DNA of 16,941 bases. It comes from Flavobacteriales bacterium (GTDB lineage Bacteria > Bacteroidota > Bacteroidia > Flavobacteriales > BACL11). Positions 8,384 through 15,194 of the stretch are shown in pieces. Each line of letters opens with the position of its first letter. The stretch's first letter is position 1. The stretch spans positions 1 through 16,941 of the forward strand of contig DUAL01000207.1 in NCBI GenBank assembly GCA_012960835.1, written 5' to 3'. The notes under the pieces are model-generated. The model saw only the letters and a program-made list of their open reading frames with translations, was not told where the DNA came from and did not search any database. The translations under genes and the position numbers were made by a program.

Positions 8384-8403
8384 TTATATTATATATAATA
8401 TAA
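8384..8403. repeat. 20-bp perfect AT palindrome between topA and miaB
   Basis: TTATATTATATATAATATAA reads the same on both strands. It lies between the divergent topA and miaB promoters. It contains only A and T, so it may be a melting or bending element or a chance product of base composition. Confidence 0.4.
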
Positions 8404-8417
8404 GAAAATTTGATTTA

Positions 8418-8438
8418 TGACACATTGTCAGTTTGACA
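8418..8438. promoter_or_regulatory. Array of TGACA/TGTCA half-sites before miaB
   Basis: Three pentamers stand exactly 8 bp apart in alternating orientation: TGACA (8418-8422), TGTCA (8426-8430), TGACA (8434-8438), separated by CAT and GTT. A fourth copy at 8373-8377 shares the octamer TGACACAT with the first (8373-8380 and 8418-8425). The array covers the -33 region of the presumed miaB promoter, where a dimeric repressor could act. The binding protein is unknown. Confidence 0.4.
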
Positions 8439-8457
8439 GATTTTTTATTTAACTTTG
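8425..8457 (+). promoter_or_regulatory. Candidate promoter of the miaB-secG operon
   Basis: TAACTTTG (8450-8457) is an exact TAnnTTTG -7 element and is followed by C. A TTG at 8425-8427 lies 22 nt upstream; a TTTG at 8432-8435 is also present but only 14 nt away. The start of miaB at 8471 is 13 nt after the element, so the leader would be very short. Confidence 0.6.
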
Positions 8458-8470
8458 CAGCCCGAAAATA

Positions 8471-9925
8471 ATGAAAATGGATTTTGAGAATTTGACAGAA
8501 AAACAGATTGACGAAAAAAGACAAGGCGAAACTTTTAGTATTGCTAATGCAGAAAATGGCGGTAAAAAGATGTATATTGAAAGTTATGGTTGCCAAATGA
8601 ATTTCTCCGATTCTGAGATTGTAGCTTCCATATTGTACAAGGAAGGATTTTCCACTACAAATGATATTGAAAAGGCCGATTTAGTATTTGTAAATACATG
8701 CTCGATAAGAGAAAAAGCCGAGCAAACGATAAGGAAAAGGTTACAAGTGTACAACTCCATAAAAAAGAAGAAAAACCCAGCAATGGTGGTTGGGGTTTTG
8801 GGTTGTATGGCAGAACGGTTGAAAGAGAAATTTTTGGAGCAGGAGAAATTAGTAGATATTATAGTGGGGCCAGATGCTTACCGAGATTTACCAAACCTTA
8901 TTCGGCAAGTGGATGACGGTAGAAAAGCGGTAAATGTAATCCTATCTAAAGAAGAAACTTATGCAGAAATAAGCCCTGTTCGTTTGGGTGGAAATGGCGT
9001 TACGGCTTTTGTTTCTATCACAAGAGGTTGCGATAATATGTGCACTTTTTGTGTGGTGCCTTTCACAAGAGGAAGGGAAAGAAGCAGAGATCCAGAAAGT
9101 ATTGTAAATGAATGCCAACAATTGCTTGCAGATGGCTTCAGAGAGGTTACCCTTTTGGGACAAAATGTAGATTCCTACCTTTGGCATGGAGGAGGATTGA
9201 AAAAGGAATTCAAAAATTTAAACAAAAAAGAGCAAGAAGAGAGTGTGAGTTTTGCCCAATTGATGGAAATGGTAGCAAAGGTTGGTCCGGAATTGAGGAT
9301 ACGATTCTCCACTTCCAACCCGCAAGATATGACGGATGATGTGCTACATATTATGGCGAAACACGATAATATTTGCAACTACATTCATTTGCCTGTTCAA
9401 TCTGGAAGCAATCATATTTTGAAAAAAATGAACAGAGGTTATACCAAAGAAGAATATTTGCAAAGAATAGAAAAGATTCACGAAATTTTGCCCCATTGTG
9501 CTGTTTCCATGGATATGATTTCTGGATTTTGCACTGAAAGTGATATTGACCACAAAGATACTTTGGGTTTAATGGATAAAGTAATTTTTGATTTTGGCTA
9601 TATGTTCAAGTATTCTGAAAGGCCAAACACCCCAGCACAAAGAAAATGGGAAGATGATGTGCAAGAGGAAATAAAGCAAAAAAGATTAGAAGAAATAATT
9701 GAGAAACAAATGGTACATTCTTTAATCAGAAATAAGGAAACCATAGGCAAAACTTATGAAGTTTTGGTTGAGGGAACTTCCAAAAAATCTACCAAAAAAT
9801 TGTATGGGAGAACAAGGCAAAATAAAGTAGTTGTTTTTGCTAAAAATAAACATAAAAAAGGAACTTATGTAAAAGTACAGATTCAGGACTGCACAGCCGC
9901 AACACTCAAAGGAAAAGTAATATAA
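8471..9925 (+). CDS. miaB: tRNA-2-methylthio-N6-dimethylallyladenosine synthase MiaB
   Basis: Radical-SAM methylthiotransferase that adds the 2-methylthio group to i6A37 of tRNAs reading UNN codons. All three domains are present in 484 residues. The N-terminal UPF0004 domain carries cluster ligands Cys41 (SYGCQMN), Cys77 (NTCSIRE) and Cys112 (GCMAERL). The radical SAM core has RGCDNMCTFCVVPFTRGRER, with Cys187, Cys191 and Cys194 binding the second 4Fe-4S cluster. A C-terminal TRAM domain (about 405-480) ends at TLKGKVI. The YGCQMN and TFCVVPFTRG wording favours MiaB over MtaB or RimO. About 30 residues precede the conserved domain; ATG codons at 8471 and 8477 are both possible starts. It is the first gene of a tight plus-strand run: the next gene starts 1 nt after its stop. 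Confidence 0.97.
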   Translation: MKMDFENLTEKQIDEKRQGETFSIANAENGGKKMYIESYGCQMNFSDSEIVASILYKEGFSTTNDIEKADLVFVNTCSIREKAEQTIRKRLQVYNSIKKKKNPAMVVGVLGCMAERLKEKFLEQEKLVDIIVGPDAYRDLPNLIRQVDDGRKAVNVILSKEETYAEISPVRLGGNGVTAFVSITRGCDNMCTFCVVPFTRGRERSRDPESIVNECQQLLADGFREVTLLGQNVDSYLWHGGGLKKEFKNLNKKEQEESVSFAQLMEMVAKVGPELRIRFSTSNPQDMTDDVLHIMAKHDNICNYIHLPVQSGSNHILKKMNRGYTKEEYLQRIEKIHEILPHCAVSMDMISGFCTESDIDHKDTLGLMDKVIFDFGYMFKYSERPNTPAQRKWEDDVQEEIKQKRLEEIIEKQMVHSLIRNKETIGKTYEVLVEGTSKKSTKKLYGRTRQNKVVVFAKNKHKKGTYVKVQIQDCTAATLKGKVI

Positions 9926-9926
9926 A

Positions 9927-11099
9927 ATGGATACAAAACAGGCAAAACAAAGATTTGGAATAATTGGTAATGATGCTGAACTAATTCGTGCAATTGATGT
10001 GGCCTTGCAAGTTTCCCCTACCGATATTTCTGTTTTTGTGTATGGCGAAAGCGGAACGGGAAAAGAAAGTATTCCAAAAATAATTCATCAGAATAGCAAA
10101 AGAAAACACAACAATTATGTGGCGGTAAATTGTGGCGCAATACCAGAGGGCACTATCGATTCTGAACTTTTTGGACACGAAAAAGGGGCATTTACTGGCG
10201 CACACGATTCCAGAAAAGGATACTTTGAAGTGGCAGATGGTGGTACTATTTTTTTAGATGAAGTTGCTGAATTACCATTATCTACACAAGTAAGATTGTT
10301 GCGTGTTTTGGAAAGTGGTGAGTTTATGAAAGTGGGCTCCTCCAAAGCACAAAAAACGGATGTAAGAATTGTTGCTGCTACCAATGTAAATGTGCAAGAA
10401 GCCCTGAGAAAAGGGAAATTCAGGGAAGATTTGTTTTATCGACTGAACACAGTCAGTATCCAAATTCCAGCTCTTAGAAAAAGAAAGGAAGATATACCTT
10501 TGCTTTTCAAAAAATTTGCAGCCGATTTTGCCGACAAATATAACACCCCCCCTATCCGCCTTAGTGATGATGCTATGGAAATGCTAAAAAATTACCCTTG
10601 GCCAGGAAATATCCGTCAACTGAAAAACTTTGTGGCGCAAATTTCCGTTATTGAAAAAGAAAGAAATATTACGGTCGATACTTTGAATACTTATATCCCT
10701 CACGATACAACAAATGAGAAAATGCCAGTACTTTTTGAAGGAGAAAATAGCGGAGAGCTATCCGAAAGAGAGATTCTTTACAAAGTGCTTTTTGATATGA
10801 AAAAGGACCTTACGGATTTAAAGAAAATAACTGTGGATTTGATGCAAAAACAAGGACAAACAGATGGAACTTCCGCAAAAGTATTTGATGATTTGGAGGA
10901 GGCAAATGTAACTTTAATTCCAAACAAAAAAACGAATGAAACAATGGATGTACCTCAAAATTTATCTTTATTTGATCAAGAAAAGAATTTGATTGTTCGT
11001 GCTTTGGAAAAACACAAAGGAAAGCGAAAATATGCGGCAGAAGAATTGGGAATTTCAGAGCGAACATTGTATAGAAAAATTAAAGAATTCGATTTGTAA
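9927..11099 (+). CDS. Sigma-54-dependent activator without sensor domain (AAA+ and Fis HTH)
   Basis: Bacterial enhancer-binding protein that uses ATP hydrolysis to open sigma-54 promoters. In 390 residues it has the AAA+ domain almost from the start: Walker A GESGTGKE (40-47), the sigma-54-contacting loop GAFTGA (87-92, intact), Walker B GGTIFLDE (105-112), and FREDLFYRLN with arginine-finger candidates (165-174). WPGNIRQLKNF is at 225-235. A variable linker (about 255-350) leads to a C-terminal Fis-type helix-turn-helix, YAAEELGISERTLYRKIKEF. There is no receiver, GAF or PAS domain, so activity may be set by expression level or a partner protein. It sits 1 nt after miaB, and its stop overlaps the lptE start (TAATG). 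A sigma-54-like promoter lies before groES in the same cluster, an obvious possible target. Confidence 0.93.
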   Translation: MDTKQAKQRFGIIGNDAELIRAIDVALQVSPTDISVFVYGESGTGKESIPKIIHQNSKRKHNNYVAVNCGAIPEGTIDSELFGHEKGAFTGAHDSRKGYFEVADGGTIFLDEVAELPLSTQVRLLRVLESGEFMKVGSSKAQKTDVRIVAATNVNVQEALRKGKFREDLFYRLNTVSIQIPALRKRKEDIPLLFKKFAADFADKYNTPPIRLSDDAMEMLKNYPWPGNIRQLKNFVAQISVIEKERNITVDTLNTYIPHDTTNEKMPVLFEGENSGELSEREILYKVLFDMKKDLTDLKKITVDLMQKQGQTDGTSAKVFDDLEEANVTLIPNKKTNETMDVPQNLSLFDQEKNLIVRALEKHKGKRKYAAEELGISERTLYRKIKEFDL

Positions 11100-11605
11100 T
11101 GCCTAATTTTTTTAATAAAATAACAGTTATTTTTAGCATGGCTTTTTTAAGCTCTTGTGGCTTTTATTCTTTTACTGGCGCTTCCATTTCACCGGATGTG
11201 AAAACGGTTGCTGTGCAGTATTTTCCAAACCGTGCAGCAACTATTCAGCCCACCCTTAGTCAAGTGTTTACTGAAAGGCTGAAAGATTATTTTTTGGAGC
11301 AAACCAACCTTAGCTTGGAAGCGGATGTGGGCGATTTGAATTTTAGTGGAGAAATTATAAAATATGAAATAAAGCCTATTGCTATTCAGGCCAATGAGCA
11401 GGCAGCCCAGAACCGATTAACGATTGCGGTAAAAGTAAAGTTTGAAAACACAAAAGACGAAAACAAAAACTTTGAGCAGAAATTCTCTCGCTATATGGAT
11501 TATGATAGTTCTCAGAGTTTAGCAGAAGTGGAAGACAATTTAATAGAACAAATAACCAATGAATTAGCAGAAGATATTTTTAATAAAGCAGTGGTGAATT
11601 GGTAA
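11099..11605 (+). CDS. lptE: LPS assembly lipoprotein LptE
   Basis: Outer-membrane lipoprotein that plugs the LptD barrel and helps place lipopolysaccharide in the outer leaflet. The 168-residue product begins with a lipoprotein signal whose lipobox is LSSCGFYSFTG (Cys20). SCGFYSFTGASI followed by KTVAVQYFPNRA and the PTLSQVFTERLKDYFLEQT helix is the pattern of Bacteroidetes LptE. The C-terminal helix (about 140-168) contains DNLIEQITNELAEDIFNKAV. Length fits the family. It starts within the stop codon of the activator (TAATG), and its own stop overlaps the next start the same way, implying translational coupling. No lptD is in the window. Confidence 0.9.
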   Translation: MPNFFNKITVIFSMAFLSSCGFYSFTGASISPDVKTVAVQYFPNRAATIQPTLSQVFTERLKDYFLEQTNLSLEADVGDLNFSGEIIKYEIKPIAIQANEQAAQNRLTIAVKVKFENTKDENKNFEQKFSRYMDYDSSQSLAEVEDNLIEQITNELAEDIFNKAVVNW

Positions 11606-12309
11606 TGCGAAACGAAAAACTCATAGAAAATATACAAAATCCAATGAATATTGGAAAAGCAGAAATTGCCGATATGCGCATTAGTTTGCAGGCATTTCCT
11701 TATTTCACCAGCATGCAACTTCTCTACGCCAAAGGGCTTTACAATACCGATAGCATTAGTTATAATTCTCAACTCAGAAAGGCAGCTGCCTATGTTGGGA
11801 ATAGGAAACTACTTTTCAAACTTATTACTGAAAATGTGAAAGTTGCTGAGGAAATTATTGAAAAACCAACTGCTGAAAAAGAAATGGTAAAGATAGAGCA
11901 AAAACCAGAAACAGCAACCCCAGAAAAAGAATTGGAAATTGGTAAACCACTTCAATTTAATGAAAATGAAACGCACTCTTTTGCTGAATGGCTTGCACTT
12001 ACAAATGCTAAAAAGATAGATAGAAACAAAGAAGTAAAAGAAAATAATTTGATTGATAAATTTATTGATACACAGCCTTCTATTAGCAAGCTAAAAAGAG
12101 AAGAATTCTTTTCGCCAGCAAAATCTGCTGAGGAAAGTTTGATAGAAAATGATGAAATTGTAACTGAAACTTTGGCGAGAGTATATCTAGAACAAGAGCA
12201 TTTTGATAAGGCAATATCAGCTTATGAGAAATTAAGTTTGAAATATCCACAAAAAAATAGTTTCTTTGCAAACCAAATAAAATTAATTTACGACTTAAAA
12301 CAAAAATAA
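11605..12309 (+). CDS. TPR-like protein of unknown function
   Basis: Starts at the ATG at 11605, overlapping the lptE stop as TAATG, and gives 234 residues (an in-frame TTG two codons earlier is not needed). It has no signal peptide or membrane segment, so it is probably cytoplasmic. The N-terminal 75 residues (ISLQAFPYFTSMQLLYAKGL, then QLRKAAAYVGNRKLLFKLI) form a conserved helical unit. A low-complexity Glu/Lys/Pro linker covers about 80-125. The C-terminal half has FAEWLALT, LIDKFIDTQPSI and FFSPAKSAEESL, then one clear TPR-like helix pair, VTETLARVYLEQEHFDKAI followed by AYEKLSLKYPQKN. I recognise this as a family that accompanies lptE and secG in Bacteroidetes, but know no experimental function. 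It lies 1 nt before secG. Confidence 0.85.
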   Translation: MRNEKLIENIQNPMNIGKAEIADMRISLQAFPYFTSMQLLYAKGLYNTDSISYNSQLRKAAAYVGNRKLLFKLITENVKVAEEIIEKPTAEKEMVKIEQKPETATPEKELEIGKPLQFNENETHSFAEWLALTNAKKIDRNKEVKENNLIDKFIDTQPSISKLKREEFFSPAKSAEESLIENDEIVTETLARVYLEQEHFDKAISAYEKLSLKYPQKNSFFANQIKLIYDLKQK

Positions 12310-12310
12310 A

Positions 12311-12646
12311 ATGTATACAATTTTTGCAATCCTTATTATTATTTGCTGTATTTTACTGGTGTTAGTTGTGCTGGTACAAAACCCAAAAGGCGGTGGACTT
12401 TCTTCCACTTTTGGTGGTGGCGCAAGCCAAATGATGGGCGCGAAACAAACCACTGACTTTCTGGAAAAGTCAACCTGGACATTGGCAATAGCACTTATTT
12501 CGCTTAGCTTACTATCTAACTTTGCAATACCAAGAAGCAATACAGAAGAGCCAGAATCAATAATGCAAGAGCAAATTGACCAATCGCTTGTACCGCAACA
12601 AGTGCCGAACTTGCCAATTGCAGCTCCAACTGCTGACGAGCAATAA
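12311..12646 (+). CDS. secG: Preprotein translocase subunit SecG
   Basis: Small inner-membrane subunit of the SecYEG channel that aids SecA-driven export. The 111-residue protein has two membrane helices (about 3-22 and 55-73). They are separated by the diagnostic glycine-rich loop VLVQNPKGGGLSSTFGGGAS, followed by a short polar C-terminal tail rich in Gln and Pro. Length is normal for Bacteroidetes SecG. It starts 1 nt after the TPR-like gene and is the last member of the tightly packed run. A 105-nt gap carrying a promoter separates it from groES. Confidence 0.95.
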   Translation: MYTIFAILIIICCILLVLVVLVQNPKGGGLSSTFGGGASQMMGAKQTTDFLEKSTWTLAIALISLSLLSNFAIPRSNTEEPESIMQEQIDQSLVPQQVPNLPIAAPTADEQ

Positions 12647-12691
12647 GCAATTTTACGTTAAAGAAACTGACAAACTTACACCTTGCCCAAT

Positions 12692-12708
12692 TTGGCACGC
12701 TTTATGCA
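12692..12708 (+). promoter_or_regulatory. Sigma-54-type promoter before groES
   Basis: TTGGCACGCTTTATGCA compares to the sigma-54 consensus YTGGCACGRNNNTTGCW with two mismatches. It keeps the essential GG (12694-12695) and GC (12706-12707) separated by exactly 10 bases. Transcription would begin near 12719, about 33 nt before the groES ATG. A near-match to the housekeeping -7 element (ATAGTTTGC, 12712-12720) is just downstream, so dual control is possible. No CIRCE inverted repeat is present. Confidence 0.6.
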
Positions 12709-12751
12709 GTGATAGTTTGCAGAACTAAATTTTAAATTAAAAAAATAAAAA

Positions 12752-13033
12752 ATGACTAAAACAAAAATTACACCTCTTGCAGATAGAGTACTTGTGCAAC
12801 CATCTGCAGCAGAAACCAAAACAGCTTCTGGAATTATTATTCCTGATACAGCACAAGAAAAACCACAAAAAGGAAGTATTGTGGCTGTAGGAAAAGGCAC
12901 AAAAGACAATCCTATTACTGTAAAAAAAGGGGATTTAGTATTGTATGGAAAATATGCTGGAACCGAACTTAACTATGATGGAGAGGACTACCTTATCATG
13001 AAAGAATCGGACATACTTGCAATAATTGGTTAA
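12752..13033 (+). CDS. groES: Co-chaperonin GroES
   Basis: Heptameric lid of the GroEL folding chamber. The 93-residue protein has the usual layout: ITPLADRVLVQPSAAETKTA at the start, the mobile-loop sequence TASGIIIPDTAQEKPQKGSI that docks on GroEL, then GDLVLYGKYAGTEL and DYLIMKESDILAII at the end. The ATG at 12752 follows an A-rich leader typical of Bacteroidetes, without a Shine-Dalgarno sequence. groEL begins 23 nt after its stop, so the two form the standard operon. The sigma-54-type site 44 nt upstream suggests non-standard control for a heat-shock operon. Confidence 0.99.
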   Translation: MTKTKITPLADRVLVQPSAAETKTASGIIIPDTAQEKPQKGSIVAVGKGTKDNPITVKKGDLVLYGKYAGTELNYDGEDYLIMKESDILAIIG

Positions 13034-13056
13034 TAATAAAATAAAAAAATAAAAAA

Positions 13057-14691
13057 ATGGCAAAAGAAATCATATTTGATACAGAGGCAAGAGATGCCTT
13101 AAAAAGAGGGGCAGATGCCCTTGCAAATGCAGTAAAAGTTACATTAGGTCCAAAGGGAAGAAATGTAATTATTGACAAAAAATTTGGAGGACCCTCCATT
13201 ACAAAAGATGGGGTAACAGTTGCAAAAGAAATTGAACTGGAAAACCAAATAGAAAATATGGGGGCTCAAATGCTAAAAGAAGTGGCATCAAAAACTGCCG
13301 ATTTAGCAGGAGACGGCACCACAACTGCTACCGTTTTGGGGCAAGCAATAATTAATACAGGACTAAAAAATGTTGCTGCTGGCGCTAACCCAATGGATTT
13401 AAAAAGAGGCATTGATAAAGCAGTGAGTGCTATTGTTGCTGACCTTAAAAAACAAGCAAAAGAAGTGGGAAATAGCTATGAAAAGATTGAGCAAGTGGCT
13501 GCTATTTCTGCCAATAACGACAATACCATTGGTGCACTTATTGCAGATGCAATGAAGAAAGTAAAAACAGAGGGTGTTATTACTGTGGAAGAAGCAAAAG
13601 GAACGGAAACTACTGTGGAAGTAGTGGAAGGAATGCAGTTTGACAGAGGTTATCTTTCTCCTTATTTTATAACGGATGCCGACAAAATGGAAACCGAACT
13701 GGAAAATCCTTATATCCTTATTTATGATAAAAAAATATCGGCAATGAAAGATTTACTTCCAATATTGGAGCAAACCGCACAAGATGGAAGACCGCTTTTA
13801 ATTATTGCAGAAGATGTGGATGGAGAAGCATTATCTACTTTGGTAGTAAACAAACTAAGAGGGTCCCTAAAAGTAGCAGCCGTTAAAGCGCCAGGTTTTG
13901 GAGATAGAAGAAAAGCCATGTTGGAAGATATCGCAATTCTTACATCAGGAACTGTAGTGTCGGAAGAAAGAGGCTTTAAATTGGATGCAACCACTATTGA
14001 AATGTTGGGAGGAGCTGAAAAAATTGTAATTGATAAGGACAATACAACCATTATAAATGGATCTGGAAACAAATCGGATATTAAAGCAAGAGTAAACCAA
14101 ATCAAAGCACAAATTGAAAGCACCACTTCTGACTATGATAGAGAAAAACTACAGGAAAGATTGGCCAAATTAGCTGGTGGAGTTGCCGTTTTGTACATTG
14201 GTGCTGCTTCTGAAATTGAAATGAAAGAAAAGAAGGACAGAGTAGATGACGCATTAGCTGCAACCAGAGCTGCTGTGGAAGAAGGGATTGTGCCAGGTGG
14301 TGGTGTGGCTATTGTAAGGGCTTCTGATTCGCTTAGCAAAGTAAAGGCCGAAAATGAAGATGAAAAAACAGGTATTAGTATTATTGAAAGAGCAGTGGAA
14401 GAGCCGCTAAGGCAAATAGTAGAAAATGCTGGTATGGAAGGATCGGTAATTGTAGCTAAGATAAAAGATGGAAAAGACGATTTTGGATTTAATGCCAAAA
14501 CAGAAAAATACGAAAACCTTTATAAAGCAGGCGTTATTGACCCTGCAAAAGTAGTACGTATTGCATTAGAACATGCAGCTTCTGTTGCTGGAATGCTACT
14601 TACAACTGAATGCGTAATTGCAGATATTCCTGAAAACGAACCAGCTATGCCTCCTATGGGTGGTGGTGGCGGTATGCCAGGAATGATGTAA
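13057..14691 (+). CDS. groEL: Chaperonin GroEL
   Basis: ATP-driven tetradecameric folding chamber. The 544-residue protein starts MAKEIIFDTEARDALKRGAD and carries VTLGPKGRNVIIDKKFG (nucleotide pocket) and the GDGTTTAT motif with catalytic-site Asp86. In the apical domain, PYFITDADKMETELENPYIL is present. The equatorial signature AAVEEGIVPGGGVAIVRA is near residue 410. It ends in the Gly/Met-rich tail PPMGGGGGMPGMM that lines the chamber floor. Length and all motifs are normal for a single housekeeping GroEL. It is followed 18 nt later by a strong bidirectional terminator, closing the operon. Confidence 0.99.
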   Translation: MAKEIIFDTEARDALKRGADALANAVKVTLGPKGRNVIIDKKFGGPSITKDGVTVAKEIELENQIENMGAQMLKEVASKTADLAGDGTTTATVLGQAIINTGLKNVAAGANPMDLKRGIDKAVSAIVADLKKQAKEVGNSYEKIEQVAAISANNDNTIGALIADAMKKVKTEGVITVEEAKGTETTVEVVEGMQFDRGYLSPYFITDADKMETELENPYILIYDKKISAMKDLLPILEQTAQDGRPLLIIAEDVDGEALSTLVVNKLRGSLKVAAVKAPGFGDRRKAMLEDIAILTSGTVVSEERGFKLDATTIEMLGGAEKIVIDKDNTTIINGSGNKSDIKARVNQIKAQIESTTSDYDREKLQERLAKLAGGVAVLYIGAASEIEMKEKKDRVDDALAATRAAVEEGIVPGGGVAIVRASDSLSKVKAENEDEKTGISIIERAVEEPLRQIVENAGMEGSVIVAKIKDGKDDFGFNAKTEKYENLYKAGVIDPAKVVRIALEHAASVAGMLLTTECVIADIPENEPAMPPMGGGGGMPGMM

Positions 14692-14708
14692 GAATTAACT
14701 ATATTAAA

Positions 14709-14740
14709 ATAAAAAACCCCGAATATTCGGGGTTTTTTAT
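14709..14740. terminator. Bidirectional terminator, groEL / TM2 gene
   Basis: A 32-bp perfect palindrome: AT plus six A, then CCCCGAAT / ATTCGGGG, then six T plus AT. The GC-rich stem with an A-run on one side and a T-run on the other makes a Rho-independent terminator in both directions. It serves groEL (plus) and the TM2-domain gene ending at 14756 (minus). Confidence 0.92.
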
Positions 14741-14755
14741 AATCAAGAGTTTATA

Positions 14756-15108
14756 TTAACGATATAATTCACCCGTTAAAATCTTTACTAAATCAATAAT
14801 CCACCAAACATACAAACCTCCAAAGGTTAGAAGCTGCGCTATTCCAATCCAAGTATCGCCCAAGATGAATCTATGAACACCTAAGAAACCTAAGAAATAA
14901 CACCAAATAAACAATCCCCAATCAACTCTACCTCTGGGAACTTCTATAGATGTATTATTAGAATCATGAAATGTTGTTCCTTCTTCTAAAAGAGGAAGGA
15001 TTGCACTCTCTTCGATAAGATTTAGATTCCCATCTGTGACAGGGAAAGAGGCGTGTGTAACTGTATTTACTAGAAGTATTGTTGCTGATAAAAATAATAT
15101 TTTTTCAT
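14756..15108 (-). pseudogene. TM2-domain membrane protein, start frame-shifted by one base
   Basis: The minus strand encodes a small membrane protein with a C-terminal TM2 domain: WGLFIWCYFLGFLGVHRFIL, GDTWIGIAQLLTFGGLYVWW and IIDLVKIL give two helices flanking the GxHRFxLG turn. The only good start, ATG at 15108, reads MKKYYFYQQQYF and stops. In the TM2 frame, a stop (TAG) sits directly before the codons for NEKILFLSATILLVNTVTHA. Adding one A to the A6 run at 15100-15105 would give MKKILFLSATILLVNTVTHA, a perfect signal peptide, and a 117-residue protein; the observed span of 353 nt is exactly one short of 118 codons. No ATG, GTG or TTG lies in frame before the TM2 core. It is therefore a real frameshift or a homopolymer sequencing error. 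TM2 proteins have no settled function. It is convergent with groEL across a shared terminator. Confidence 0.8.
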
Positions 15109-15163
15109 TCTAAGTAATTTAATTAGTTAATAATAAACAATATTAATGCAAATAAAATTACTA

Positions 15164-15179
15164 TACAATATTTATTGTA
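15164..15179. promoter_or_regulatory. Palindrome between divergent genes, possible operator
   Basis: TACAATA-TT-TATTGTA is a perfect inverted repeat with 7-bp arms and a 2-bp spacer. It sits in the 86-bp gap between the TM2 gene and the plus-strand secreted-protein gene, and overlaps the start of the presumed -7 element of the latter. This is a good place for a dimeric repressor, but the AT-rich background makes chance occurrence possible. Confidence 0.35.
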
Positions 15180-15185
15180 GTTTTG
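15178..15185 (+). promoter_or_regulatory. Candidate -7 element of the secreted-protein gene
   Basis: TAGTTTTG matches TAnnTTTG exactly and lies 9 nt before the ATG at 15195. No TTG or TTTG is found at the usual -33 distance, and the leader would be very short, so support is moderate. Confidence 0.4.
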
Positions 15186-15194
15186 TTTTGAGCT

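Noticed and set aside
8301..8384. N-terminal extension of topA by 28 residues
   Set aside because: MGKNLVIVESPAKAKT is the canonical start; the extension is AT-rich intergenic sequence containing the candidate promoter.
12647..12751. CIRCE element before groES
   Set aside because: No TTAGCACTC-N9-GAGTGCTAA-like repeat is present; only a weak TGCC/GGCA 4-bp repeat near the sigma-54-type site.
13722..14498. Minus-strand open frames of 121-134 codons inside groEL
   Set aside because: They are antisense shadows of a highly constrained coding sequence; the predicted peptides have no recognisable features.
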